From assembly GCF_038632915.1 (NCBI RefSeq), contig NZ_CP152050.1, positions 2,821,001-2,885,000 of the forward strand: a stretch of DNA of 64,000 nt, read 5' to 3'. A program made the translations under genes and the position numbers. Shown here in pieces: positions 24,089 to 33,037 of the stretch. Numbering within the stretch: the first letter of the stretch is position 1; each line of letters opens with the position of its first letter. Origin of the DNA: Paenisporosarcina sp. FSL H8-0542 (GTDB lineage: Bacteria > Bacillota > Bacilli > Bacillales_A > Planococcaceae). The notes beneath the pieces were generated by a model, which did no database searches, had not been told where the DNA came from, and saw nothing but the letters and a program-made list of their open reading frames with translations.

Positions 24089-24263
24089 TCACTTAATTTT
24101 AACGGCTAATGATTCTTCATGTTGTTTCACCAGCTTGTAAAAAGAAGTCTTTTTTAATTCGCTTTTTTTCATGGCTGCTACAGTAAATGTCCCGGATTTC
24201 CATTCATTTATAGATTTCAATAAATTCCTCTGAAATTACTGAAGGTCTACCAAACTTAACACC
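24089..24263 (-). pseudogene. Frameshifted C-terminal remnant of a serine recombinase (resolvase)
   Basis: The minus strand encodes GVKFGRPSVISEEFIEIYK up to a stop, and after a one-base shift near 24207 continues EWKSGTFTVAAMKKSELKKT, then SFYKLVKQHEESLAVKIK and a TGA at 24089. GRP followed by EWKxG and a helix-turn-helix ending TSFYKLVK is the DNA-binding tail of Tn552/Sin-type resolvases. The catalytic domain is absent. This is a relic of a mobile element beside the immunity-type genes. Confidence 0.7.
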
Positions 24264-24294
24264 TCATATTTACTACCCTATAACCCAAAGTGAT

Positions 24295-24333
24295 AGAGCC
24301 TAGCAAAGTGACTATTTCACTTCGCTAGGCTCT
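24295..24333 (-). terminator. Terminator overlapping the 3' end of the histidine kinase gene
   Basis: Stem AGAGCCTAGC-AAGTG / CACTT-GCTAGGCTCT. The left arm on the minus strand is built from the last codons of the kinase (EPSEV) and the stop codon TAG lies in the loop. Confidence 0.8.
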
Positions 24334-25580
24334 TTTCTTACCGGTAATCTTGAGGTTGGTGTGCGTCTGTCACTTCCCATTGGAAAGCGAACAGTCACGG
24401 TTGTACCTTGGTTTATCGCACTCTGGAACCGGATCGTTCCTTTGTACTTTTCAACAATGTTAAAGCAGATCATAAGTCCGAGTCCGGTTCCTTTACTTTT
24501 TAATGAGTAAAATGGAGTACCCAAGGCTTGTACCTGTTCTTCTGACATGCCTACACCTTCATCAATTACTTTTATTTCAATTTCTTTGTCTTTTTGCAAT
24601 GCCCTGATGACAACAAAATCTTCTTTAGTAGAAACTTCAACTGCATTTTTCACTAAGTTCATAAATAATTGTTTAAATTCAATGGTATTGGCATTTATGT
24701 ATAGGTCTTCATCCACTTGCAAGTCAATCTTATTTTGATGGTAGAGACCATAGGACATAAGCAAACCTGTCACACTTTCCAAGGCATCCCGGACATTTAC
24801 GGTTTCCATGTGTTGATGTTCATCCGGTTTTGCGATGGCCAAAAATTGGGATAAAACATGTTCCGCCGTCTTCAGCTCATCAATCATCAAAGATAAGTGC
24901 GCTTTCCCTTCCTTGCTGAAAGAGTTGTTCGTTTCATAAAACTGTAATAATCCCTTTACTACCGTTAGCGGATTTCTTATTTCATGTGCGACTGCAGCTG
25001 CTAATTGGCCGGTTGTTTTCAGCTTCTCTGATTGCTGCAATCTTTCATAATACATTTGCTGTTTTTTGATTCTTTGAGAAGTTAAATGAAAAATGAAATA
25101 GAGAATGACTTGTGTCCCCATGAAATTGTTAATATTCCCGAATACGTCCAGCTTGATATGCGCAAACTCATTTCCTTGGTCGAAGAAAATAATATAAATG
25201 AACGTCAACGTAATCAACAGGAAATTGATGACAAAAGAGAAATAAAACAGCTTTGAATCGAAAAACAAGATAGAAAAAGCCGGGATAAAACATAGCAAGG
25301 TAAAAGATGACCATGTATCAGGATATAAAAAGAAAAGCATATACAAATAAATAGACGCGAATGTAATAATGATCTTTCTAAAAAAATGGTTTTCATACTT
25401 CGGATAAATAAACAAACTCGCTGACAATAAAACGACTAATGCACCATGAAAAATGTATCCAGGGTCTGTTCCTCCCAATCTCGGATTGAAGAACAAAACT
25501 CCATTCACCATTAGTACAGTAGAAACAAATGCGGTGAGGTAATATAGTTTTTGGTTTCTATCTTGTTTAATATGCTTCAC
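24312..25580 (-). CDS. Membrane-bound orphan sensor histidine kinase
   Basis: 422 residues. The N-terminal half has five or six membrane segments (about 12-30, 45-58, 70-86, 93-107, 112-133, 153-167) with almost no extracellular loop. The cytoplasmic kinase core follows: H box AAVAHEIRNPLTVVKG with His199, N box NLVKNAVE, G1 DEGVGM and G2 GTGLGL. No response regulator is adjacent, and the layout resembles KinB-type sporulation kinases and other orphan kinases of Bacillales that feed Spo0F. The role in a phosphorelay is inference from architecture. The 3' end overlaps its own terminator. Confidence 0.9.
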   Translation of the reverse strand: MKHIKQDRNQKLYYLTAFVSTVLMVNGVLFFNPRLGGTDPGYIFHGALVVLLSASLFIYPKYENHFFRKIIITFASIYLYMLFFLYPDTWSSFTLLCFIPAFSILFFDSKLFYFSFVINFLLITLTFIYIIFFDQGNEFAHIKLDVFGNINNFMGTQVILYFIFHLTSQRIKKQQMYYERLQQSEKLKTTGQLAAAVAHEIRNPLTVVKGLLQFYETNNSFSKEGKAHLSLMIDELKTAEHVLSQFLAIAKPDEHQHMETVNVRDALESVTGLLMSYGLYHQNKIDLQVDEDLYINANTIEFKQLFMNLVKNAVEVSTKEDFVVIRALQKDKEIEIKVIDEGVGMSEEQVQALGTPFYSLKSKGTGLGLMICFNIVEKYKGTIRFQSAINQGTTVTVRFPMGSDRRTPTSRLPVRKEPSEVK

Positions 25581-25698
25581 GGATACACACCTTTTGTTTT
25601 CTTCATTTCCTCAATTAGTATATTATACTCGTTTTCCGACTGTTTTGACTATATATTCTAGCAATAAATACCCATGGCGCATCTATTAAAAAAAAAGA

Positions 25699-25738
25699 CA
25701 AAAAGAGAACTAGATATTTAAGCTAGTTCTCTTTTTGT
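25699..25738 (-). terminator. Terminator at the end of the polysaccharide operon (after galE)
   Basis: A strong hairpin, ACAAAAAGAGAACTAG / CTAGTTCTCTTTTTGT with a 7-nt loop, immediately after the galE stop codon. T runs on both strands make it likely bidirectional. Confidence 0.9.
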
Positions 25739-25739
25739 T

Positions 25740-26705
25740 CTATTTAGAATGCCATTTCCAAGCACTCTCAATAATCTCTTCTAAATGATACTTTGGCTTC
25801 CAACCTAGTGCTTTGTTTATCTTTTCTGAAGAAGCCACTAATACAGACGGATCCCCAGCACGGCGATCAGCATATTCAATGAGAGCTGATTTGCCTGATA
25901 CTTTCTCACAAACTTCAATAATTTCTTTTACGGAATACCCAGCACCATTTCCTAGGTTATAAACTTCATTAGATACATCACCACTGACTAATCCTTCATA
26001 AGCTAGTACATGGGCAGTGGCCAAATCAGTTACATGAATATAATCTCTAACGCATGTCCCATCTATTGTGTCATAATCACTACCATAAACAGAAATCTTA
26101 TCTCTATGTCCTAGCAGATGTTGTAATACAATTGGAATTAGATGTGTTTCTGGATTATGACTTTCTCCTATGTCACCCAATTCATGTGCTCCAGCTGCAT
26201 TAAAATATCTCAAAATTACATATTGCAAATCATGAGCATGAGCAACATCGGCCAAGATTTCTTCTACCATAAGCTTAGATCGGCCATAAGGATTAATAGG
26301 ATTTGTAGCTGTCTCTTCAGTAATTAAATCTGTTTTGGGTATACCATAAGTGGCTGCTGTTGAGGAAAAGATAAATTTCCCCACACCATACTCAACCATC
26401 TTCTTTAATAAAGTAATTGTTGAACTCACATTATTAAGATAATACATTAATGGCTTTTCAACAGATTCCCCAACCAAGCTATTTGCTGCGAAATGAAAGA
26501 CAGCGTTTATCTTGTGTTCAGTAAATACTAAATCAAGTACTTTTTCATCACCTAAGTCTCCGTTAATAAATGTTACCCTATCGTCCAATAAAAAAGGATA
26601 ACCAGTAGATAAGTTATCCAAGACGACGACTTCGTATTTCCCAATGAGTTCCTTCACTGTATGGCTACCAATATAGCCAGCTCCACCGCATACTAAAATT
26701 GACAT
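25740..26705 (-). CDS. galE: UDP-glucose 4-epimerase
   Basis: 321 residues, a short-chain dehydrogenase-type epimerase. The NAD-binding GGAGYIGSH motif is at residues 7-15, the catalytic SSTAATYG segment and YGRSK (Tyr-x-x-x-Lys) follow, and RYFNAAGAHELGDIGE and GDCxxVRDYIHV-type motifs are intact. It interconverts UDP-glucose and UDP-galactose (or the N-acetyl forms) for the polysaccharide made by the cluster to its right. It is separated from the flippase gene by about 258 bp but followed by the operon terminator. An AAAGGAG ribosome binding site is present. Confidence 0.95.
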   Translation of the reverse strand: MSILVCGGAGYIGSHTVKELIGKYEVVVLDNLSTGYPFLLDDRVTFINGDLGDEKVLDLVFTEHKINAVFHFAANSLVGESVEKPLMYYLNNVSSTITLLKKMVEYGVGKFIFSSTAATYGIPKTDLITEETATNPINPYGRSKLMVEEILADVAHAHDLQYVILRYFNAAGAHELGDIGESHNPETHLIPIVLQHLLGHRDKISVYGSDYDTIDGTCVRDYIHVTDLATAHVLAYEGLVSGDVSNEVYNLGNGAGYSVKEIIEVCEKVSGKSALIEYADRRAGDPSVLVASSEKINKALGWKPKYHLEEIIESAWKWHSK

Positions 26706-26963
26706 GTTATTCTCCTTTTACTTTGAACTCTATAGTTTATTTTACAATTATGTAGAGTCTGACTCTTCTCTTGTAGATACATAAACAAATCTATCCGACT
26801 TGCACTACTATCAAAGAAATACCGTGTTAATACACTTTCCACCTAGACCTATTATAGGAAAATGTTTGTTCATCGTGTGTGTTAGTCATTTTTATAAAAT
26901 CCTTTAATTTATAGAAGCGGATTTGGTCACCAAATATATACTACAATGGTTGTTTAAAGAAAA

Positions 26964-28238
26964 TTAGGATCGACCTACTGATTTTTGCTTACTTAAATTA
27001 TTCATTATCATGATCCATACTAAATATGTTATTAATAATATTGAACCATATATTGTTAAATAGTTTTCAATACTAAGTTTAAAAATTAAAGCAAAATAAA
27101 AAATAGAAATTGTTTCAATAAGTAAAATTGATTGAAGAACTAATTCTATTTTTTGCTTCCCTCCTACAATAAAGCTTAGTGATAAACTCGAAGCTACAAT
27201 TCTAACCGCAAACATGGGTGACAATATTTGAACTATTACACCTGCTCTTCCCCAACCAACACCAAAGGCAAACTCGAAAAATCTTTCTGCAAAAATCATA
27301 AGTAATAAAAATAGGGGTACAGAAAGAATAGTAAGACCTAACGCTGTTTTTTTAAAAACATCATGAAAGTTACCATTTAATTGTAATTCCTCACTAGCTT
27401 TGGAAAAGAAAACTCTACCCACATTCATACTAATAAGCGTGAGTGGTAGAACTAACATACTATATGCAATTGAATAGTATCCTGCATCCTTAAGACTATA
27501 TAAACTATTAATAAAAAGAGTCATTAATGAAAAAGACAAACTATTCATTAATATCGCAGGTGAAGAATATAATGGTTGTTTTTTATATTTTTTAACAAGC
27601 TTAGTAATTCCAATAGTTTTTGTACGCATATATAATTCATGGAACTTCGGCATAAATTTAGCTTGCTTTTTAAGACCCACAAGGGAAGATAATAATAATG
27701 AGATAAGTAAACCTAATATTCCAAATTTCACAATTCCTAAACTTACTTGAGTTATAGCCTTATATAAAGCTTGAGTTACATAAACTGAAGCCATTAAGTT
27801 ATAATTCTTATGTCTATTATGATAATTTGCTAATATATTTATGAAAGAATTCACGAGCAAAATTGGTAGAGAAAGATATATTAGATTATCTATTCCATTG
27901 AAAACAGTGCTATTAACTTGCATAAATATAAACAAACAAAATCCAATTATTATCAAAAAAAGTATTCCAAATAAAAAGCTAACGACTATTAATGATTCGG
28001 ATTCTTCATCGCTATCAGATAATACGATTGCCATATCATATCTTCCATTAATTACAGGTGTAAAAATACTTACTATAGTAAGAACTGAAAAATATGCACC
28101 TAATTGTTCCGGCGCATATAATCTTGTAATAATTGGTGTTGTTATAACATTAATCATTTGTGCAAGTAATGTTCCAGAACTGAGTATAACCATATTTTTA
28201 ATATATCTATTTTTTAATAGTGATTTTATATTATTCAC
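26964..28238 (-). CDS. Polysaccharide repeat-unit flippase (Wzx-like, MATE/MVF fold)
   Basis: 424 residues with about 12 membrane segments, beginning in the usual Wzx manner (an amphipathic start, then MVILSSGTLLAQMINVITTP and ITRLYAPEQLGAYF). It would flip the undecaprenyl-linked repeat unit across the membrane. The GTG start overlaps the end of the upstream glycosyltransferase by 8 bp. Codons are strongly AT-rich. The ribosome binding site is poor, so translational coupling is likely and the exact start is uncertain. Confidence 0.88.
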   Translation of the reverse strand: MNNIKSLLKNRYIKNMVILSSGTLLAQMINVITTPIITRLYAPEQLGAYFSVLTIVSIFTPVINGRYDMAIVLSDSDEESESLIVVSFLFGILFLIIIGFCLFIFMQVNSTVFNGIDNLIYLSLPILLVNSFINILANYHNRHKNYNLMASVYVTQALYKAITQVSLGIVKFGILGLLISLLLSSLVGLKKQAKFMPKFHELYMRTKTIGITKLVKKYKKQPLYSSPAILMNSLSFSLMTLFINSLYSLKDAGYYSIAYSMLVLPLTLISMNVGRVFFSKASEELQLNGNFHDVFKKTALGLTILSVPLFLLLMIFAERFFEFAFGVGWGRAGVIVQILSPMFAVRIVASSLSLSFIVGGKQKIELVLQSILLIETISIFYFALIFKLSIENYLTIYGSILLITYLVWIMIMNNLSKQKSVGRS

Positions 28239-29466
28239 TCCATTTATACTCGTTTGGAGAAGTTGGATTTTTAATTAATTTAATAATTTCTTGAGCTATT
28301 CGATCAGGAGCAAAAAAAGGTGAAGGAACAAATTGTAACTTACTGCATTTTATTTCTCTAATAGCTTTATTTATACTATCTACATTATTTTCACATAAAA
28401 AGTATCTATTAAATTGCTGGAAATATTCCCTCAGTTCATTTTTATATTCACCATCTAATATTATTAGTATGGGTTTTTCTGTTCCAGCATAATGATAAAC
28501 TTTGCCCGGAATTTGTGTGCTATTTTTATTACAAAGGCAAATTAATAAATCACATTCTTTTTCGAATATATTCACCTGTTCTAAATTTACTCTAGGATTA
28601 ATTTGAATATTTTTTAATTTTTTTATTTCTAAATTACTATTTCCACATATTAGTAAATTGTCTCCTAGAATTGAAACAGCTTCATATAGAGGTGAAATAT
28701 TTCGATCTTTAGAAAAATAATCGCCGAAATAACCTAATTTAAAAATCTTTATACTTTTATTTTCTATTTCTTTCTCTTCGATCTTATTTTTATTATTTTT
28801 CAAATAAGGAATAGGTAAAAAAGAAAACTTCTCCTTAATTAAAGGGAACATTTGTTTTTGTTTTTCCAAAGTGAAAGGAGAAACATAAATAATTTTATCT
28901 GCTTTTTTTAGTATTCGATATTCTTCTTTTTTGATTAATCTACGAGGAATTAAAGATTTATTATTAATATCAATTGTAAAAGGATCTCCCCAATATTGAA
29001 GCCACATTTTAGATATTTGAGGAGTTCGTTGAATTAACTTCTCAGCTATTAAGTGTGAAGATTTAGGATCTGATGATGAAATAATCAAATCAAAGGTTTC
29101 ATTTATAGTAAGGTTATTAATTTCAGATGTTAGTTTTTTTCTAGGATCATATATAGAAACAGCATTATAAAGTCTATAAACATTTTTCTTTATGTTTTTT
29201 TTAAATCTTGATTTGAAGTTATTTTTTTCATTTTCTTTCTTACTAATGAATTTGGCATGGGTACTACTAATTTCTAAATAATATCGTTTTATTATATTTA
29301 ACTTATTAATGGATTTATCGTAGTATAAATCGTTTTCATCTGGTCTCGCTGCTAAAATTGAAACTTGATAACCAAGATTTATTAACCCGTAAATTAAAGC
29401 AACATTTCGAATATTTGCAGATGAACTATATTCGATCGGAGTACTTACAATGTATAAAATTTTCAT
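28231..29466 (-). CDS. Glycosyltransferase, GT4-like
   Basis: 411 residues. The N-terminal half starts MKILYIVSTPIEYSSSANIR, typical of GT-B enzymes, and the C-terminal half carries a nucleotide-sugar domain with FKLGYFGDYFSKDRNISPLY and PGKVYHYAGTEKPILIILDG, like the late E-x7-E region of GT4 proteins. It would add a sugar to the lipid-linked repeat unit. Sugar specificity is not predictable. The start overlaps the polymerase stop by 4 bp. The gene is very AT-rich. Confidence 0.75.
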   Translation of the reverse strand: MKILYIVSTPIEYSSSANIRNVALIYGLINLGYQVSILAARPDENDLYYDKSINKLNIIKRYYLEISSTHAKFISKKENEKNNFKSRFKKNIKKNVYRLYNAVSIYDPRKKLTSEINNLTINETFDLIISSSDPKSSHLIAEKLIQRTPQISKMWLQYWGDPFTIDINNKSLIPRRLIKKEEYRILKKADKIIYVSPFTLEKQKQMFPLIKEKFSFLPIPYLKNNKNKIEEKEIENKSIKIFKLGYFGDYFSKDRNISPLYEAVSILGDNLLICGNSNLEIKKLKNIQINPRVNLEQVNIFEKECDLLICLCNKNSTQIPGKVYHYAGTEKPILIILDGEYKNELREYFQQFNRYFLCENNVDSINKAIREIKCSKLQFVPSPFFAPDRIAQEIIKLIKNPTSPNEYKWSE

Positions 29467-30812
29467 ATTATCCCATTCCCTTTATTCTTTAACTTTTGAT
29501 TACTTGTAAAAATAATAGAAATTGAAAGAATTATAAGTATAAAATTCCCTTTAATTATTGGTTCAAGATCTGCAGTTGACACTATTATAAATGTATTTAT
29601 TACTAACGCTGAGCTTACAAGGTTTTTTGTAATGCCATTTGGTAATTTATTTAAGGATTTATCAATAATTCCGAATATAAATCCTAATATACTAGTAATC
29701 AATATTACTCCTATTGTCTTAAACTGGATAAATCCAAAAGTAATAAAGTCATTAGGAATCCCCCCTAATATGTGCCAATTCTCACCTATAAAGTATAAGG
29801 ATGTATTTTCATATGATTTAGAAAAATCTAGTCCTGGTAACAGACCAATAAATGAAGTAACAAAATCAATGCCATTTCTTAAGCCAAAAATATTCACCAT
29901 TTCGGTCAAATTCAATATATTTCTAAATGGATGTATAAATTGATAGAGATAAGCTGAGTAATCAATTGTTGTCAATTCAAGTTGATGAGTAGAAAAAAAT
30001 AAAAACACTTGATCCATAATATCAAGTAAAGGTAGAGATACTACACCTAAAACTATGATTAATGTCCATGACTTACGAATATACTTTTTAATATAAATAA
30101 AAGCAAAGCATAACAAAAAAGCGATTAAATGTGTCCTCCCAGCATTAAATAAAAAGAAAATAATGGCTAAAAGAAAAGATATAGAAAAGAATAATAAATA
30201 TGATGATTTTCTTTTTTCTATTAACAGTAATAAATATAGAAACGGTGTAACTGTAATTAATCTTGCTGGGATAACCAGTAAAGGATACTTAGTAAATTCC
30301 TCTAAAGATACTGCAAATGATCGGTTTATTTCTGCAATTTTTAAAGCACTTGTTATCCCACCCATAGATATTAAAAGAAATAAAAAAGCTCCTCCCCCTA
30401 CTATTAATGTTAATCTAGCAAAAAAAGAATAGATTTTTATTGCCTTCTTTTGATTGTATTCCCTGACAATATTAATTGGATAAATACTAAAATTCCTCTT
30501 ATATGAAATGTTGTAAAACATTGTAAAAATAAAAAAACATAAAAGAGTTAAAAATAAAGATAAAATATACGACTGAGAATCTTTTTGGACTATAAATGTG
30601 TAAATATTGCTATATTTTAAACTCATAGATTCAATATTCGATATCAAAATAATGGGTATAATTATATAATAAATCAACATTGCAAAAACAAAGCCACTAT
30701 ATGTTCCAACCATTTCCAACCTTTTATTATTTCTATATATAGAAAACAGAAATAAAACCCCGAAAAGTATATATATAATCAAAAAACTGGCTATTATTTC
30801 CACCCGCTTCAT
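29463..30812 (-). CDS. Polysaccharide polymerase (Wzy-like, O-antigen ligase/polymerase type)
   Basis: 449 residues with about 12 hydrophobic segments and one large loop near residues 290-350, the topology of Wzy-type polymerases that join repeat units outside the membrane. Sequence conservation in this family is minimal; the call rests on topology, an FNAGRTHLIAFLLCF-type segment seen in such proteins, and position between glycosyltransferases and a Wzx flippase. It overlaps the downstream gene by 4 bp. Confidence 0.8.
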   Translation of the reverse strand: MKRVEIIASFLIIYILFGVLFLFSIYRNNKRLEMVGTYSGFVFAMLIYYIIIPIILISNIESMSLKYSNIYTFIVQKDSQSYILSLFLTLLCFFIFTMFYNISYKRNFSIYPINIVREYNQKKAIKIYSFFARLTLIVGGGAFLFLLISMGGITSALKIAEINRSFAVSLEEFTKYPLLVIPARLITVTPFLYLLLLIEKRKSSYLLFFSISFLLAIIFFLFNAGRTHLIAFLLCFAFIYIKKYIRKSWTLIIVLGVVSLPLLDIMDQVFLFFSTHQLELTTIDYSAYLYQFIHPFRNILNLTEMVNIFGLRNGIDFVTSFIGLLPGLDFSKSYENTSLYFIGENWHILGGIPNDFITFGFIQFKTIGVILITSILGFIFGIIDKSLNKLPNGITKNLVSSALVINTFIIVSTADLEPIIKGNFILIILSISIIFTSNQKLKNKGNGII

Positions 30813-30829
30813 TTATTTCTTTAATATTG

Positions 30830-31846
30830 TTATCTAACTAGAACTTTTTGTAATGCAGGGTATACATATCTTGTGATTAAATATAAAGATAATTTCTGTT
30901 GATATTTCATTAAGTAAAAATATACATATTTATATTTATTTAAATCTTTTGGGTTTATATATCTAATACCATTTTTAAAATCATCATTAGTTAGAATTTC
31001 TGATATTAAGTGTATTTTATGCTTTAATTCCCCATTATTTTTAGAATTTCCAACTTCTAATATCCTCCAAAATGCTATAGAGACATTTCTTTTATACACT
31101 TGATTCTCCAAATTTGGTTTGTTAGTATATAAGTTTTGAATTGCTTCATTTGCAGAAGTAAACTTATTTTCCATTAAATTAATCATCTTTGTTACAGATT
31201 GTTCATTATTCCTATAAATATAAATATGTTCATTTTTGACTTTTACAATTTTACATTTTTGAAGATAAGCTAAATTGAAAATTCCATCTTCATTATATTT
31301 GACTCCACTGACAAATCTAATATTGAAATCTCTAATAATACTTGTTTTATACAAACAAGACCATACACTCCCAAATAATATACCGGACATAGTTCCATCA
31401 TCAATTAATTTATCACTTAAAGAATTAACAGAATAAATTCCCTCTGTTATTCTTGCTATCTTTTTAACCCTGATCCCTGAATAATCATACTCAAAATTAC
31501 AAACAACTAAATCTGTTTGATTCATTTTGATTTCTTCATACATTATTTCTATTGCTTGATTTTTCAACATATCATCTGAATCCACAAATGTTATGTATTC
31601 ACCCTTGCTCTCTTTAATTCCTAAATTCCTAGTATCCGATACACCACTGTTTTTTTTTGATAACAACTTAACTCTATTATCACTTTCAACAAACATTTGA
31701 CAGATTTCAAGAGAACAATCATTTGAACCATCATTAACAAGTATTAACTCTATATTTGAGTAAGATTGATTTAATATGCTTTCAATGCAGTCAAATAAAT
31801 ATTTTTCTGAATTGTAAACTGGAACAACAATAGAAATCAAATCCAA
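30830..31846 (-). CDS. Glycosyltransferase family 2
   Basis: 338 residues. The N-terminal GT-A domain is clear: ISIVVPVYNSEKYLFDCIES, the NDGSNDCS motif, and the metal-binding DSDD at the end of the YITFVDSDD strand. The C-terminal 130 residues are a variable helical region. It transfers a sugar from a nucleotide donor to the growing lipid-linked chain. The start is TTG at 31846 preceded by a GTAGGTG ribosome binding site. Confidence 0.9.
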   Translation of the reverse strand: MDLISIVVPVYNSEKYLFDCIESILNQSYSNIELILVNDGSNDCSLEICQMFVESDNRVKLLSKKNSGVSDTRNLGIKESKGEYITFVDSDDMLKNQAIEIMYEEIKMNQTDLVVCNFEYDYSGIRVKKIARITEGIYSVNSLSDKLIDDGTMSGILFGSVWSCLYKTSIIRDFNIRFVSGVKYNEDGIFNLAYLQKCKIVKVKNEHIYIYRNNEQSVTKMINLMENKFTSANEAIQNLYTNKPNLENQVYKRNVSIAFWRILEVGNSKNNGELKHKIHLISEILTNDDFKNGIRYINPKDLNKYKYVYFYLMKYQQKLSLYLITRYVYPALQKVLVR

Positions 31847-31860
31847 TATATTTCACCTAC

Positions 31861-33018
31861 TTATTCCAATTCTTTTCTGTATATTCTTTGCATTTCTAAT
31901 TTAATTTTTTCAATATCAAAATCTTTAATATCAACTAAATTATTTTCACTCATTTTTTTTCTTACTAAGTCATTAGTTGCAAGCGAGCTAATTGCATTCG
32001 CAAATCCTTCTGTATCTCCTGGATTTGCTAGTAATCCATTTCTATTTTCTTTTAATAAATCTGTATTACCCCTGATTTTTGATGCTATACAAGGCAGTCC
32101 TGCTGCCATTGCTTCCATTAATGAGCGGGGGAGACCTTCTTGATAAGTTGTAAATAAAAAGATATCTGCTATATTAAGAAGTTCTTTAATATCATTTCGG
32201 TAACCTAAGAAATGAATTTGTCTCTCTATTTCTAATTCCTTCGATAAATCCTCTAAATTTTTCAATTCTGGCCCACTGCCACAAATCAATAAATGCAAAT
32301 TAGGATTAGTAGCTTTAGCTATAGCTTTAATAGAAGTACTATAGTCTTTCCTAGCAATCAAATCACCCATTGAAATGAGCACAATATCATTTGGTTGTAA
32401 CCCTAATGATTCTCGAATTGGCATTTTATCTATCTCTTCAAGTATGTATTCTTTTGTATTAACTCCTACACCAGGAACATAGTAAACAGTACCTTTATTT
32501 CGTAATTTGAATTTTTTTGCCGCTTGATAATCCTCTTGATTTATAGTGATTATTGCATCTGTATAACGAGCCATCCACATTTCAGCCCATTTTAGAATAG
32601 TTCTATTAAATAGTGGAGCACCCTCATAAAAATGAAAACCATGTGCGGTATAGATTACTGTTGGTACTTTTGCTAATTTCCCACAAAGACGCCCCATCAT
32701 GCCGCCTATTGGAGTATTGCAGTGGATAACCTGGATTTCTTCCCTTTTCAAAAGTTCCATTAAATTTTTTAACGCTTTATAGTTGCTTTTAAAGTCGATT
32801 AAACTTCTATAAGTACTTGAGTTGTAAAACTTTATATCGTAGTCACATTCAAGATCTTCTGCATTTGTTCTGTTTACACCCATAAACACTTCATAATCCA
32901 TGTTCATCGCCGCTTCAACACTTGGTAAATTCACATTTGATAACTTAACTTTTTCTCTACTGTTCTGTTGATCAATCGTAGGTTTTGTACTGTTAGAAAT
33001 AAAAAGGTACTTTTTCAT
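31861..33018 (-). CDS. Glycosyltransferase family 4 (EpsD/Cap-like)
   Basis: 385 residues, GT-B fold. The acceptor domain has HCNTPIGGMMGRLCGKLAKV and TAHGFHFYEGAPLFN, a signature of EpsD-type enzymes. The donor domain has ISMGDLIARKDYSTSIKAIA and the E-x7-E segment YQEGLPRSLMEAMAAGLPCI. It should act early in repeat-unit assembly. It is followed closely by the GT2 gene. Confidence 0.93.
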   Translation of the reverse strand: MKKYLFISNSTKPTIDQQNSREKVKLSNVNLPSVEAAMNMDYEVFMGVNRTNAEDLECDYDIKFYNSSTYRSLIDFKSNYKALKNLMELLKREEIQVIHCNTPIGGMMGRLCGKLAKVPTVIYTAHGFHFYEGAPLFNRTILKWAEMWMARYTDAIITINQEDYQAAKKFKLRNKGTVYYVPGVGVNTKEYILEEIDKMPIRESLGLQPNDIVLISMGDLIARKDYSTSIKAIAKATNPNLHLLICGSGPELKNLEDLSKELEIERQIHFLGYRNDIKELLNIADIFLFTTYQEGLPRSLMEAMAAGLPCIASKIRGNTDLLKENRNGLLANPGDTEGFANAISSLATNDLVRKKMSENNLVDIKDFDIEKIKLEMQRIYRKELE

Positions 33019-33037
33019 TACGAGCTTCCCATCCCTA

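Noticed and set aside
26706-26963. Separate galE promoter around CCTATAATAGG
   Set aside because: A TATAAT-like hexamer is present but without a fitting -35, so readthrough from the operon is as likely.
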